Source: Treponema sp.
GTDB lineage: Bacteria; Spirochaetota; Spirochaetia; Treponematales; Breznakiellaceae
Assembly (NCBI GenBank): GCA_009787835.1
Contig: WQSN01000009.1
Span: forward strand, 1-56,986
Reading direction: 5' to 3'
Length of the DNA: 56,986 bases
Positions 44,070 to 53,937 of this stretch are shown here, one piece after another. Both the position numbers and the translations under genes were made by a program. Under the pieces are notes generated by a model. The model was not told the DNA's origin, did not search any database, and worked only from the letters and a program-made list of their open reading frames with translations. Within the stretch, counting starts at the first letter, position 1. Every line of letters starts with the position of its first letter.

Positions 44070-47000
44070 TACCGCAAACTTTCCATCCTGTTATTCGCGA
44101 TTGGTTTACAGAAACCTATGGTAGCCCGACCTCCGTACAGGCACAAGCATGGCCGTTGATCGAGCGGGGTGAAAATGTTCTGGCGCTCGCGCCGACTGGC
44201 AGCGGGAAGACGCTTACGGCGTTTCTTTCGGCAATATCACGCTTCTGCGCGGATGATCCGCGCAAATATCAGGCGGAAAAACTATCTGTTCTTTATGTCT
44301 CGCCGCTGAAAGCGTTAAATGAAGACATTAAACGCAATCTGCTTGATCCGTTAGCTGCAATCAAGAACCGTTTTGAAAAAGAAGGGCTGCCGTTCCCTCC
44401 CATCCGCGTTGAAACCAGATCGGGCGATACGCCGCAGTCTGAGCGCAGGCGTTTTTTTATCCGTCCGCCTTCGATCCTTGCCCTTACTCCCGAAAGCCTT
44501 GCGATTCTTCTTTTAAATCCAAAAGGCAGACAGATTCTTTGCGGAGTTAAATACTTTATCATCGATGAAATTCACGCGGTGCTCGGGAACAAGCGGGGAT
44601 CTTTTTTATCCTGTCAGATAGACAGGCTTGCGTTAATCGCAGGGGATTTTCAGCGGATAAGCCTTTCAGCTACCGTTCGCAATCCGCAGACAGCGGCTGA
44701 TTTCACGGGCGGAACAGGCAGGCGCGTTCACATTGTCGCGCCCGCCGCAGAAAAGAAAATTGATTTCAGTGTAGAATTTCCCAATATTGAAGATAACGAT
44801 ATACTCTCCCCAAATAAAAACAAAAATGATCTTACAAATATCGAAAAATACGGATCGCGTTATACGCCATTAATAGATTATATTTTAAACAGAATATGGG
44901 AAGGCGCAACCTTGCTTGTCTTTGTGGAATCACGGCGAAGATCGGAGAAGCTATGTTATTTTCTAAATAACGAAGCGGCTGTATTTCACGCGCGTAATGG
45001 AAACCCTCCGGGACGAGATCTGAAAGGAGCCGTGGCCTATCCTCATCACGGATCCCTTGCGAAGGAACTCAGACGCAGCGTGGAGCAGGGTCTTGCGGAG
45101 GGAAGGCTTCCCTGCGTGGTGGCTACAGCTTCTCTTGAACTTGGCATCGATATCGGCGACATTGACGAAGTTGTGCTTGCCGGCAGCACAGGCAGCGTAT
45201 CGCAGGCTCTGCAGCGGATTGGGCGTTCAGGCCACAGCGTGGGACAAACCAGCAAGGGAAGGCTGTTTACTTTTCACGGAAAAGATCTGCTGCTCGCGGC
45301 CGCTTTAAAGGGAGCGGTCGATGAACGCGACATCGAAGAAATTTACCCGATAGAAAATCCGCTTGATGTGCTTGCCCAGCTTATACTCGCCCTATGCGCG
45401 GAAAAAACAAGAAAAATCGAAGAGCTTTATGAACTTATAAGAAAATTTTATATATTCAGAAGCATTAACTATGAATCTTTTAACCGCGTATTAAAAATGT
45501 GCGCCGGCCAGGGACAGGATTCAAGGTTACGCGACATTAAACCGCGAATATGGATTGACAGGGAAGAAGAAACAGCAGGTGCGCTTGACGGAACTCTTAC
45601 ACTGCTTTACTCCTCAGGCGGCGTTATAGCGAACCGGGGCCTTTATTCCATGAGGCTTGCGGACGGAACAAAAATCGGCGAATTGGACGAAGAATTTGTC
45701 TGGGAGAGGTCTGTTGGAGATTGTTTTGATTTCGGCGCGCGCGGCTGGCGGGTGGTAAAGATCGGTTCAGAATCTGTGGAAGTCACTCCGCTTGATAAAA
45801 GAGCGGATTTCATTCCCTTCTGGAAAGCTGATACGCAATTCCGCAGTAAAAATTTAACGGAAAGAGCGCTTTCAATTCTTGATGAATTCAACAGAACGGG
45901 AGATATAAATATTCACATAAACAGGGAAGCAGGAAATTCATTAATAGATTTTTTAGATTCACAGTGCAGGGCGCAAAACTCCATTCCGCTGCCTGACAAT
46001 AAAAATATTACTGTAGAAATTTTAAAAGGAAATGAAATAAACAGGGATTTTTGTTCAATAGTTTTTCACAGTTTCCGCGGCGGTCAGATAAATTATCCGC
46101 TATCGCTCGCGCTGTCCGCGGAACTGACAGATGCGATTAACCTGCGCGTAGAAACTTTTTCCAATGACGACAACATACTCTTTGCGCTTCCCCGCCTTGG
46201 CCTTGAAGACTCATCTTCTCCGCCCGAAGAAATTTTCCGCCGCGCTCTTGCGTCACTTGAAACAACAGACTCAGGCGGAATTACCCGCGGAGAGCGTCAC
46301 TTCAGGAATCGTCTTGAATCATCGGGGATTTTCGGCGCGAATTTCCGCGAAGCTGCGGAGCGCAGCCTTCTGCTGCCCAAAGCGCGTTTCGGCAAACGCA
46401 CTCCCCTTTGGATCATGCGCCAGAGGTCAAAGCGTCTATTTGATTCTGTCGCGCAGGAGGATGGTTTTCCCGTAACAGCCGAAGCGTGGCGAAGCTGCCT
46501 TACAGACACTTTTGACATGGACGGTTTCCGCGATTTGTTAGCTGCAATTAATTCTGGCGCTGTTGCTCTTTCCTTTTTTCACACTGTAAACCCAAGTCCG
46601 TTTTCCAGAGACATGGTCAGGGAAGAAACCAACTCATTTATGTATGAATATGACGAGCGAAAAGACCTGGCCGGAAATTCGCATATTGCAACCCTTTCCG
46701 ACAAAGTTATAGAAGAAGCCGTCGCGAACGCCGCTCTTCGCCCGGTTTTGAAAGCCGCGTTGGTTGAAAATTTCACGTCAAGGCTGCGAAGAGAGCTGCC
46801 GGGCTGGGCTCCTGATGATGCCCTTTCATTGGGCGAATGGGTAAAAGAACGCATCGCAATCCCTGAAGATGAATGGAAAACTCTGCGCGGCGTAATGCCT
46901 GAAACGTTAACCGAAAACATTGACTCGATGAAAATAAAGATCGTTACGCGAAACGGAGCGGCAATGCCTTCTGTCATTCACCGCGAATGGGATGAAACAT

Positions 47001-48559
47001 GGAATGATGAACCGCTCAGTATCCTCGGTCAGTGGCTGCGTTATGAAGGCCCTGTTTCCGTCGAAAGGATATGCGGCGTTTTCGGCGTAAACGCCGCAGA
47101 AGCGGAAGACGCTGTCTGCGCGCTTGTTGAAGTTGAAGAAGCGGTGCGCGATGTAGTAGTGTCAAAAGACGCCGCGAAAGACAGCCTACAGCTTTCATCT
47201 CTTAGCCCTCTGCTTTCCGCTCTTGTCTGCGACCGTGACAACCTTGAGATGCTTCTGCGTCTTTCCCGCAAAAAAGAGCGGCCTGTAATTAAAGAGCGTC
47301 CTGCGTCATTGCTTATTCCATTCCTCGCTCTCCGTCAGGGATTGGGAAAAAACGGCAATGAGACCTTTAAAAGAAATCTTTACGCGTGGACGGCGCCGGC
47401 AAAGTTATGGGAAACTGAAATCCTGTGCGCAAGGAACTCATCTTATGATCCTGAAAAAATTAACCGTGAGATCCGCGAAGGGAAGCTGGTATGGTACGGC
47501 TCCAAAGGAGGAAAAGAGCGGATAGGATTTTGCCGTCCCGAGGATTTGGATTTGGCGTACATCTGCGAAAAGGGTGAAACAGATTCAATAATGGAAAAAC
47601 TTCTGACATCATCATTTTTTGACCGCCCGCGCGATTTCTGGGAAATTAAAAATGAACTCTCCTCTGTATCAGGCGGTGTTGCACATAACATTGACAGCCG
47701 CTCATGCGCCGAAGCCATCTGGCGTGAAGTCTGGCAGGGGCGCTTAACGTCGGATTCCCTTGATCCGGTAAGAAAAGGAATTGAATCCGGTTTCATTCCA
47801 AAAGAGATTGACATACCGCAGAAACAGGAGACAACACATCCGTTTGGACGGCGGCCACGCATCCCTGGAGCGTTAAAAAACCGCTGGAAAAGCGGCGCTC
47901 CTGTTTCCGGAAGCTGGTTTTCGCTCGTAATGGATGAAAAAAACGCTGCTTTTGATCCGATTGAAGAAGACATCCTTAACCGTGACAGGGTTCGCCTGCT
48001 TCTGGATCGCTGGGGAGTACTGTGCAGACCGTTACTCGAACATGAAGATGCTCCCTTTACATGGTCCAGTCTGTTACCTGCCATGAGGAGAATGGAACTT
48101 GCAGGCGAATTGACGGCCGGCAGGTTCTTCGCCGGGATTAACTCGCTTCAGTTCGCGTCCCAGTCAATCGCCGCGGAACTTGAACAGGCTGAAAATTTCA
48201 GCGGTATTTACTGGATGAACGCATCAGATCCGGCAAGTCCCGCCGGGCTTGATGTAGAAGGGCTTGGATATACGTTATGCGCAAGAAGCTCAAATAACAG
48301 AATTTATTTTAAAGGCGCGGAACTTATCGCGCTTTCATGCAAAAACTGCAAAGAATTGCAGATCTTTACCGGCGCGGATGATCCTGACATGGAACAGCTA
48401 ACATCTCTTTTTAAAATACCGCGCACAAGGACCGTACTGCCTGAGAATAAGTTAATTGTAGAGACAATCAACGGGCAGACAGCGGCGCAAAGCGGTTATG
48501 CGGAATGTTTTAAAAACGCAGGATTTGTAAGCGACAGGGGAAAACTTATTTTTTGGTAA
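44066..48559 (+). CDS. lhr: Large Lhr-type ATP-dependent helicase
   Basis: A 1497-residue superfamily 2 helicase. The N-terminal core has SVQAQAWPLIERGENVLALAPTGSGKTLTAFL (Walker A), VLYVSPLKALNEDI, FIIDEIHAVLGNKRG (DEIH box), SLSATVRNP, VFVESRRRSEKLCY, VATASLELGIDIGDIDEVV and QALQRIGRSGHSVG. This is followed by the Lhr winged-helix/WH and Lhr-core domains and the long C-terminal extension typical of full-length bacterial Lhr. These enzymes unwind RNA-DNA and DNA duplexes; a repair role is supposed. The start is ATG 44066 in an overlap with a tiny upstream ORF. It is not linked to the usual metallophosphatase or exonuclease partners. Confidence 0.94.
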   Translation: MIPQTFHPVIRDWFTETYGSPTSVQAQAWPLIERGENVLALAPTGSGKTLTAFLSAISRFCADDPRKYQAEKLSVLYVSPLKALNEDIKRNLLDPLAAIKNRFEKEGLPFPPIRVETRSGDTPQSERRRFFIRPPSILALTPESLAILLLNPKGRQILCGVKYFIIDEIHAVLGNKRGSFLSCQIDRLALIAGDFQRISLSATVRNPQTAADFTGGTGRRVHIVAPAAEKKIDFSVEFPNIEDNDILSPNKNKNDLTNIEKYGSRYTPLIDYILNRIWEGATLLVFVESRRRSEKLCYFLNNEAAVFHARNGNPPGRDLKGAVAYPHHGSLAKELRRSVEQGLAEGRLPCVVATASLELGIDIGDIDEVVLAGSTGSVSQALQRIGRSGHSVGQTSKGRLFTFHGKDLLLAAALKGAVDERDIEEIYPIENPLDVLAQLILALCAEKTRKIEELYELIRKFYIFRSINYESFNRVLKMCAGQGQDSRLRDIKPRIWIDREEETAGALDGTLTLLYSSGGVIANRGLYSMRLADGTKIGELDEEFVWERSVGDCFDFGARGWRVVKIGSESVEVTPLDKRADFIPFWKADTQFRSKNLTERALSILDEFNRTGDINIHINREAGNSLIDFLDSQCRAQNSIPLPDNKNITVEILKGNEINRDFCSIVFHSFRGGQINYPLSLALSAELTDAINLRVETFSNDDNILFALPRLGLEDSSSPPEEIFRRALASLETTDSGGITRGERHFRNRLESSGIFGANFREAAERSLLLPKARFGKRTPLWIMRQRSKRLFDSVAQEDGFPVTAEAWRSCLTDTFDMDGFRDLLAAINSGAVALSFFHTVNPSPFSRDMVREETNSFMYEYDERKDLAGNSHIATLSDKVIEEAVANAALRPVLKAALVENFTSRLRRELPGWAPDDALSLGEWVKERIAIPEDEWKTLRGVMPETLTENIDSMKIKIVTRNGAAMPSVIHREWDETWNDEPLSILGQWLRYEGPVSVERICGVFGVNAAEAEDAVCALVEVEEAVRDVVVSKDAAKDSLQLSSLSPLLSALVCDRDNLEMLLRLSRKKERPVIKERPASLLIPFLALRQGLGKNGNETFKRNLYAWTAPAKLWETEILCARNSSYDPEKINREIREGKLVWYGSKGGKERIGFCRPEDLDLAYICEKGETDSIMEKLLTSSFFDRPRDFWEIKNELSSVSGGVAHNIDSRSCAEAIWREVWQGRLTSDSLDPVRKGIESGFIPKEIDIPQKQETTHPFGRRPRIPGALKNRWKSGAPVSGSWFSLVMDEKNAAFDPIEEDILNRDRVRLLLDRWGVLCRPLLEHEDAPFTWSSLLPAMRRMELAGELTAGRFFAGINSLQFASQSIAAELEQAENFSGIYWMNASDPASPAGLDVEGLGYTLCARSSNNRIYFKGAELIALSCKNCKELQIFTGADDPDMEQLTSLFKIPRTRTVLPENKLIVETINGQTAAQSGYAECFKNAGFVSDRGKLIFW

Positions 48560-48798
48560 TAGACTTGCCTGGCGGCTTTACCGGATTGACGGAGCGGCAT
48601 TGATTGACTGTTTCGGCAGTTACGATATGAACAAGCGCACTATACTTAACTCGGTTGTTACCATTAGCCAGATTAAAACTAATTCCTGAGATCATGAAAA
48701 TAGACTCGCAGACATTCCTTAATGTGATAAAAACCGCGCAGCTTAACGGAAGATTTTATCACCGTCCAATGGATTGATGAAATTGAAGTACGTTTATG
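48560..48798. other. Intergenic stretch without a gene
   Basis: Between the lhr stop and the end of the Gfo/Idh/MocA gene no convincing coding or RNA feature was found. A 27-codon ORF at about 48694-48777 has no ribosome site and is probably chance. Confidence 0.5.
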
Positions 48799-49806
48799 TT
48801 ATTTTTTAACGCACTCAATTTCACAAGGATACCTAAAATCCCATTGCGCGCGTATCCTGTCCATTGTTTCCATGATGGTAACAGACTCATCCCATGTCAT
48901 ACATGGGCTTTCAGTTCTGCCCTCTCTTAAATAGTTCATCACTTCTTCCGCTTCATAATTGTAGCCGTTGGAAATAAAATCAGGTTTATATATAAACTCA
49001 TCCTTGCCGTCCAATAACAATACTGCGTTACGCGACCAGATAAAATTAACGAGATGTATCCTACCCTTCGAGCCGTAGATCCACGCGTCATTTTCCAGCG
49101 CTGTACGGGTCGCGGAAGCAGCAAAAGCGATTTTGTCTCCGCCGTAGGATAGTATTACCGCGTTTTCATCATCGCTTCCTGTTTCGCCGAAAAAAAGCTG
49201 TGACTTTATATCAGCCGGTTTTACTCCGCCAAAAACCAAAGAAATGAATGACAGCGGATAAATGCCCGCATCCAGTAATGCGCCGCCTCCAAGATTTAAA
49301 TTAAATAGTCTGTGTTCAGGGCCATAACCGGCATTAAAGCCAAAGTTCGCCTGTACCATTTTTACATCTCCTATTTGATTCTCATAAAGCCACTGTATGG
49401 CTTTTTTTACAGGAGGAATGTACCGCGTCCACATGGCTTCCATAAAAAAAGTTTTATTGTCTTTCGCGGCCGCAATCATCTCTTTAAGTTCCGTGGCGTT
49501 TATCGCGCATGGCTTTTCACATAACACAGCCTTTTTCGCGTTTAACGCGCGGACTGCCAGTTCTTTATGAGTTGTATGTGGCGTTCCGATATATATAATG
49601 TCTATATCACTGTCATTAAGCATGAGATCATAATCGTCATAAGCTTTTTCTATGTTGTTTTTGAAAGCGAAATCCTTTGCGCTCTCCCGGCTGCGTGAAA
49701 CAACTGCATAAGGGTTTCCTCCCGTTGCTTTCAGCCCAATAATAAATTTATTGGTTATTCCGCCTGTTCCCACAAGAGCCCAATTTAATATATTTTTGTT
49801 TAACAT
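48799..49806 (-). CDS. Gfo/Idh/MocA family oxidoreductase
   Basis: A 335-residue NAD(P)-dependent dehydrogenase. The N-terminal Rossmann fold shows NWALVGTGGITNKFI, the middle DIIYIGTPHTTHKELAVRALNAKKAVLCEKPCAIN (EKP motif) and FMEAMWTRYIPPV. A C-terminal alpha/beta domain includes LGGGALLDAGIYPLSFISLVFG, in which Asp and His/Tyr-type catalytic residues are normally found. Substrates in the family are sugars, inositols or trans-dihydrodiols; none can be named here. The start was placed at ATG 49806, next to the Rossmann strand, although an ATG at 49836 is also open. Confidence 0.9.
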   Translation of the reverse strand: MLNKNILNWALVGTGGITNKFIIGLKATGGNPYAVVSRSRESAKDFAFKNNIEKAYDDYDLMLNDSDIDIIYIGTPHTTHKELAVRALNAKKAVLCEKPCAINATELKEMIAAAKDNKTFFMEAMWTRYIPPVKKAIQWLYENQIGDVKMVQANFGFNAGYGPEHRLFNLNLGGGALLDAGIYPLSFISLVFGGVKPADIKSQLFFGETGSDDENAVILSYGGDKIAFAASATRTALENDAWIYGSKGRIHLVNFIWSRNAVLLLDGKDEFIYKPDFISNGYNYEAEEVMNYLREGRTESPCMTWDESVTIMETMDRIRAQWDFRYPCEIECVKK

Positions 49807-49877
49807 ATTTGTATTATATAACATTTTTGTGTTCACGCAAAGAATAAGTTAATTATAATAAATAATCCGGCGAAATG

Positions 49878-49906
49878 TTGACAAATAACAATTATTGATA
49901 TATATT
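49878..49906 (+). promoter_or_regulatory. Predicted sigma-70 promoter of the DUF4097 gene
   Basis: TTGACA (49878-49883), 17 bases, TATATT (49901-49906), in an AT-rich surround. Transcription would start near 49913, leaving a leader of only about 17 bases with AAGG before the ATG. Confidence 0.72.
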
Positions 49907-49929
49907 AACAATATATAAAAGGAAATTAC

Positions 49930-50901
49930 ATGAAAAGAAGCGTATTAATCTCATTATTTATATTGGCAGTTATAGTATCGGCGTCATGCGGAGGCTCAAT
50001 AGCCGGCGAGCCTGTAAATGTTCAGGAAATAAGGCTTGAAAATATTGATTCAATACTGATTCGCTACAATTCAGAGCGAATAACATTGCTTAACAATGAT
50101 TCAAACTCAATTATTATTAAAGAATATATGAATATAAACAAAAAAGATTATTATGCGAAAATTGCCAATTCCGGAAAAGATCTGGTCATCGAAGCCGGTC
50201 AGCGTCCAATTGGAATAAATAATTTTAAAGCCCATATTGAAGTATATATACCGGTATCAAATAAAAATTTTACAATCAGATCTTCCAGCGGCGATATAAC
50301 AGGCGAAAAAGAATATACGGCCGCCTCAATGAATTTCGGCAGTTCAAGCGGTGATATTTCGATTAACAGCGTTACGGCAAATACAATAAATTTTACCGCT
50401 TCAAGCGGAGTTATAAAGTGTGAAAGAGCGAACGGAAACACATCCATTGAAACAAGCAGCGGGAATATAATTGTCGGCGCTGTCACCGGTAACGTGAATG
50501 CGAGCTCATCAAGCGGCAGAATAGAAATAAAACAAATATCCGGCGAATTAACGGCAAATACAGCAAGCGGCTCCATCAGATGCGAAAATATTGAAAAAAA
50601 CGCGTCTGTTGAATCAAACAGCGGCAATGTATTTTTGGGCGTTTTAAACGGTAATGTCACAGTAAAAACATCAAGCGGCTCTGTAGTTCTTGCTGTTCCG
50701 GCAAATCTTTCGTTTAACTTTTTATCAAAAACATCAAGCGGAAGACTTAGGACTCCGTTCTCCGATAAACTGTCATCGCCGTTTACTGACAGAGACTCCT
50801 TTCAGGGCGTAATCAACGAAGACCGCGGAATTCCGGCAAGCAATCTGAAAAATGTAAATATAAGAACAAGCTCAGGCTCCATAACGGTAAACTGGATATA
50901 A
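49930..50901 (+). CDS. DUF4097-type repeat lipoprotein
   Basis: A 323-residue exported protein (signal LISLFILAVIVSASCGG, likely a lipoprotein). The mature part is a beta-solenoid with repeats of about 20 residues, each with a turn reading SSG or ASG followed by a hydrophobic strand (RSSSGDITGE, GSSSGDISIN, TASSGVIKCE, ETSSGNIIVG, SSSSGRIEIK, TASGSIRCE, SNSGNVFLG, TSSGSVVLAV). This is typical of DUF4097/DUF4098 adhesin-like proteins. Its role is unknown; cell-surface or envelope-stress functions are usual guesses. It has a strong promoter and converges with the RNB gene, with the second copy of the 47-bp repeat between them. Confidence 0.83.
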   Translation: MKRSVLISLFILAVIVSASCGGSIAGEPVNVQEIRLENIDSILIRYNSERITLLNNDSNSIIIKEYMNINKKDYYAKIANSGKDLVIEAGQRPIGINNFKAHIEVYIPVSNKNFTIRSSSGDITGEKEYTAASMNFGSSSGDISINSVTANTINFTASSGVIKCERANGNTSIETSSGNIIVGAVTGNVNASSSSGRIEIKQISGELTANTASGSIRCENIEKNASVESNSGNVFLGVLNGNVTVKTSSGSVVLAVPANLSFNFLSKTSSGRLRTPFSDKLSSPFTDRDSFQGVINEDRGIPASNLKNVNIRTSSGSITVNWI

Positions 50902-50905
50902 AATT

Positions 50906-50952
50906 GAGGCTGTTCCAAAACTTTCGAACCGCAGGTTCGCGTTTTTGGAACA
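50906..50952 (+). repeat. 47-bp nested palindromic repeat, copy B
   Basis: Identical to the copy at 13831-13877. It begins 5 bases after the DUF4097 stop, between two convergent genes. The inner CGAACC-GCA-GGTTCG hairpin is followed by CGTTTTT, so here it could end transcription of the DUF4097 gene. The outer stem extends to GCTGTTCC/GGAACAGC. Confidence 0.9.
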
Positions 50953-50983
50953 GCAACCTTAGATTTAAATTAATAAAATTTCA

Positions 50984-52909
50984 TTAAATTACCTGAACAA
51001 ATACCGCCTCTCCCTTCGCAATATTTACCGACTTCAGCGTTAATTTTACACAGTCGTTAGGCGCAACATCTTTCTGCAAGGGAATCAGCGTCTCAAGCGC
51101 GAGGGATGGAATTATCACAGCCCAGCGGTTTCCTTTTTTTTCCAGGGCGACCGCGTCCCAAACAGAATCTTTTTTTCCTGATAAATAAACCATTGTCCAG
51201 TGATTATCGGTGGCCCTTTCAGCCTGCGCCGCTGCGGCGGAAGCCGCTTCACAATAACCAAGCCGCGCGGAAATTTCATCCGCTCCCAGAGGTTTCCCGC
51301 CGCGAAGAAATGCGCGAATCTGCATATGAGCCAGAAGATCGGTATAACGGCGCAGAGGACTTGTTACCTGCGTGTATGTGTCAAGGCCAAGCCCCTGATG
51401 GCGTCCGGGTTTTACGGAAAGAACGCGAGGTCTCATGCAGCGGCGCAACTGCCATGAGCCTGCAAGACCGTCCGGGATTCTTCCCTGTATATCCACTTCC
51501 TGGCTGATGTAGGGAAAAGCCAGTCCTTTTCCGGCCGCCCAAAGACCGGCGCCTTCGCCTGCGATTATCATACATTCTTTTACAAGCGTATTTGATCGGT
51601 ACTGCGCAACAGGTTCCATGTCTACAATTCCGTCTATAACAGTTATACGCGTTTCAGGCAGTTCAATATTTACCGCTCCCTGCGCGGATCTGCGGCCGTA
51701 AATCCCGCGCGCCAGTTCCATCAGATCGCGTAACACAGCGGCGTCGGGCGTACCGGCGTCCATTTCCCTGTCCGCTTCTTCATAAGTTATACGTTTTACT
51801 TTTACAATCGAAGGGAAAATATCAGTTTCAATTATCCCGAAATCCCTGTCCAAAGTCATTTTAAAAGTCAAGGCCAATGATTTTTCTGAAAGCCCAAGCG
51901 CGAAAAGCGGCAATGCGTCGTCAGCTAACATCCTTACAGTATTTCCCGGCATGTAAAGAGTCACTCCCCTGTCGCGCGCTTCCTTCTCCGCGGGACTGTC
52001 AAAAAAAATTGAAGACGCGGGATCTGCGACATGCACATATAAAATCGCGTAACCTCCGCGCGTAAGTTCTCCCCCTGACTTTTCCACGAACTCCATGGAG
52101 ACGGCGTCATCGGGATCATAACTCCAGGGACTGTCAATGGCAAATGCCGCAAGATGGCAAAGGTCATGACGTTCTTCATCTGCGGGAACATCAGGGCGGA
52201 TAATAGCTCGGCCCAGCGAAAGACCAAAACGGTAAGGATGTGGATTAATCGCGCTGGTCCAGAAACCGGATTTTAAAAGCAGCGCATGAGCGTCTTCGGG
52301 AGTTTCGCCAAGGCCAAGTTCTTTCATGGTGCGGCTCTTCGCGGATTTACCGTAAGCAAGCGCTTCTACATCCTGAATAAACCTCATGCCTGTTATATCC
52401 GCGGCAGGTATTTTATTGTCTGCGCCTTTCTTCCAGCAGTTTTTCAGATACGCCAGAAACGCGGAACGCTCATCTGTATCACGCTGTTTTTCAATGCGTT
52501 TTGCCTCTTCAGCCAATACTTCTTCCTTGCTGCGCGGAATCATTTCGGATATGCCGCCTGAAAAATAAAGACCGTCCAGCAATACACAATATGTTCCATA
52601 AGCGGAAGAGGGTGTGTATTCATCAAAAATTAAAGCGGCTAAATCTTTCAGCGAATGAGAGGCATCTTCATCGTCTAACAGAAGTTCCCATGTTTCTCTG
52701 ACAGCTTTTGAAAAGTCATCAGTAATTTTACAGGCGGATACAATTGAATCAAAACTTTTTACAGGCCCCGGATGGATCATCTCAATATCCTTATCCCGGA
52801 CCTTAACCTGCGTTCCGTCATAAAGAGAAATTGTAATTTTTCCGTCTGTTTTTTCTTTTACGACAGCGGGTTTACTCTTATAAATGACCAGCGCATTCTC
52901 GTTTATCAT
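50984..52909 (-). CDS. RNB-domain exoribonuclease (RNase II/R family)
   Basis: A 641-residue protein with the RNB catalytic domain: DLCHLAAFAIDSPWSYDPDDAVSME (metal-binding Asp cluster), YAILYVHVADPASSIFFDSPAEKEARDRGVTLYMPG, and the closing TQVTSPLRRYTDLLAHMQIRAFL. The N-terminal region begins with a small SH3/OB-like part (NENALVIYKSKPAVVKEKTDGKITISLYDG) and the C-terminus has a short S1-like barrel (AVIIPSLALETLIP). It degrades RNA 3' to 5'. The lack of long cold-shock and S1 domains makes it more like RNase II or chloroplast-type RNB enzymes than RNase R. Confidence 0.88.
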   Translation of the reverse strand: MINENALVIYKSKPAVVKEKTDGKITISLYDGTQVKVRDKDIEMIHPGPVKSFDSIVSACKITDDFSKAVRETWELLLDDEDASHSLKDLAALIFDEYTPSSAYGTYCVLLDGLYFSGGISEMIPRSKEEVLAEEAKRIEKQRDTDERSAFLAYLKNCWKKGADNKIPAADITGMRFIQDVEALAYGKSAKSRTMKELGLGETPEDAHALLLKSGFWTSAINPHPYRFGLSLGRAIIRPDVPADEERHDLCHLAAFAIDSPWSYDPDDAVSMEFVEKSGGELTRGGYAILYVHVADPASSIFFDSPAEKEARDRGVTLYMPGNTVRMLADDALPLFALGLSEKSLALTFKMTLDRDFGIIETDIFPSIVKVKRITYEEADREMDAGTPDAAVLRDLMELARGIYGRRSAQGAVNIELPETRITVIDGIVDMEPVAQYRSNTLVKECMIIAGEGAGLWAAGKGLAFPYISQEVDIQGRIPDGLAGSWQLRRCMRPRVLSVKPGRHQGLGLDTYTQVTSPLRRYTDLLAHMQIRAFLRGGKPLGADEISARLGYCEAASAAAAQAERATDNHWTMVYLSGKKDSVWDAVALEKKGNRWAVIIPSLALETLIPLQKDVAPNDCVKLTLKSVNIAKGEAVFVQVI

Positions 52910-52968
52910 TCAATAAGTATATTTGATTGGAAGGCGCGGGTACATACCCCGCTGTTTACGGTAAAAAC

Positions 52969-53817
52969 CTAAATAGCTTCCACATAAACGCATTCGCGCA
53001 GTTCATCAGCATGATGGCGTATTTTTCGCAGCGCCCGCATTTCAATCTGACGGACAGTTTCAGGAGAAATATCAAATTTATCTCCTATTTCGCGCAATGT
53101 GCGGCGTTCGCATCCGTTCAATTGATAACGGTAAATCAGAATGTGTTTTTCCTTATCCTTCAGTTTGTTCAGAATACGCAATGTGCCGTCGTGTGAATTT
53201 TGTTTCATCATGTTTCGCTCGGGATTATATGTATAGTCTTCAACATCCACTGTGTTTGCCGATTCATCTTCGCCTGCTTTCTGATCAAAAGAAAGAAAAC
53301 CCGCCGCCATGTTAATAATATTGTCAACATCGCGGACTGGAATGCCAAGCTCTTTTGCGATATCGGAGTTAAGCGGCTGATGCATCAATGTCTGGGAAAG
53401 GACATGATATGTGCGCTGAATTTTATGGAGCATTTCCTCTTTGCGAATCGGCAAACGGACAATTCTGTTTTTGCTGGAAATATAACGCATTATAAACTGC
53501 CGTATCCACCAGCTTGCGTAAGTGCAAAACCGCACATTTTTACGGTAATCGAATTTTTCCGCTGCGTGAATCAGTCCCATATTCCCTTCCTGAATGATGT
53601 CCAGGATTGGAATGTCATACTTGTTAAATACTCCCGCTATCTTTACGACAAGCCGTAAATTTGAATTTATAAGTTTATGAAGAGCTTCCTTGTTTCCATT
53701 ATGTATCTGTTCAGACAGAGCCAGTTCTTCTTCAAAAGTTAAAAGAGGATAAACTTTTATCTGCTTAAAATATGTTTCAAGCAGGTTATCATCGGGCATG
53801 GTCGCTTTTTTCTGCAT
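52969..53817 (-). CDS. Group 2 sigma-70 family sigma factor
   Basis: A 282-residue sigma factor lacking region 1.1. Region 1.2/2 begins NLLETYFKQIKVYPLLTFEEELALSEQI, with region 2 NSNLRLVVKIAGVFNKYDIPILDIIQEGNMGLIHAAEKFDY and CTYASWWIRQFIMRYI. Region 3 is PLNSDIAKELGIPVRDVDNII, and region 4 TLREIGDKFDISPETVRQIEMRALRKIRHH has a helix-turn-helix. The ATG is preceded by GGAGG at 8 bases. Upstream lies a sigma-54-type promoter and a hairpin related to the 47-bp repeat. It is probably an alternative (RpoS-like or 'sigma-43'-like) factor rather than the main RpoD. Confidence 0.9.
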   Translation of the reverse strand: MQKKATMPDDNLLETYFKQIKVYPLLTFEEELALSEQIHNGNKEALHKLINSNLRLVVKIAGVFNKYDIPILDIIQEGNMGLIHAAEKFDYRKNVRFCTYASWWIRQFIMRYISSKNRIVRLPIRKEEMLHKIQRTYHVLSQTLMHQPLNSDIAKELGIPVRDVDNIINMAAGFLSFDQKAGEDESANTVDVEDYTYNPERNMMKQNSHDGTLRILNKLKDKEKHILIYRYQLNGCERRTLREIGDKFDISPETVRQIEMRALRKIRHHADELRECVYVEAI

Positions 53818-53852
53818 ATTTACCTCCGTAAAATAAACAACAAATATTTATG

Positions 53853-53899
53853 GCTTTTCCGGCGCTTTTGAACCGCTGGTTCTCGGTAACAGGAAAAGC
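53853..53899 (-). repeat. Nested hairpin in the sigma-factor leader, relative of the 47-bp repeat
   Basis: Arms GCTTTTCC (53853-53860) and GGAAAAGC (53892-53899) enclose GAACC-GCT-GGTTC (53870-53882). The outer and inner stems have the same order and spacing as the 47-bp repeat (total 47 bases), but the outer arms differ on both sides in a compensating way, and the loop is GCT instead of GCA. It lies in the untranslated leader of the sigma gene. Confidence 0.65.
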
Positions 53900-53937
53900 T
53901 GTTCCAACTGCTCCATCTCAATATAGACATGTGTTAT

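Noticed and set aside
47443..48084. 213-codon minus-strand frame within lhr
   Set aside because: The plus strand encodes conserved Lhr sequence throughout; the antisense product has shadow-like Ser/Arg composition.
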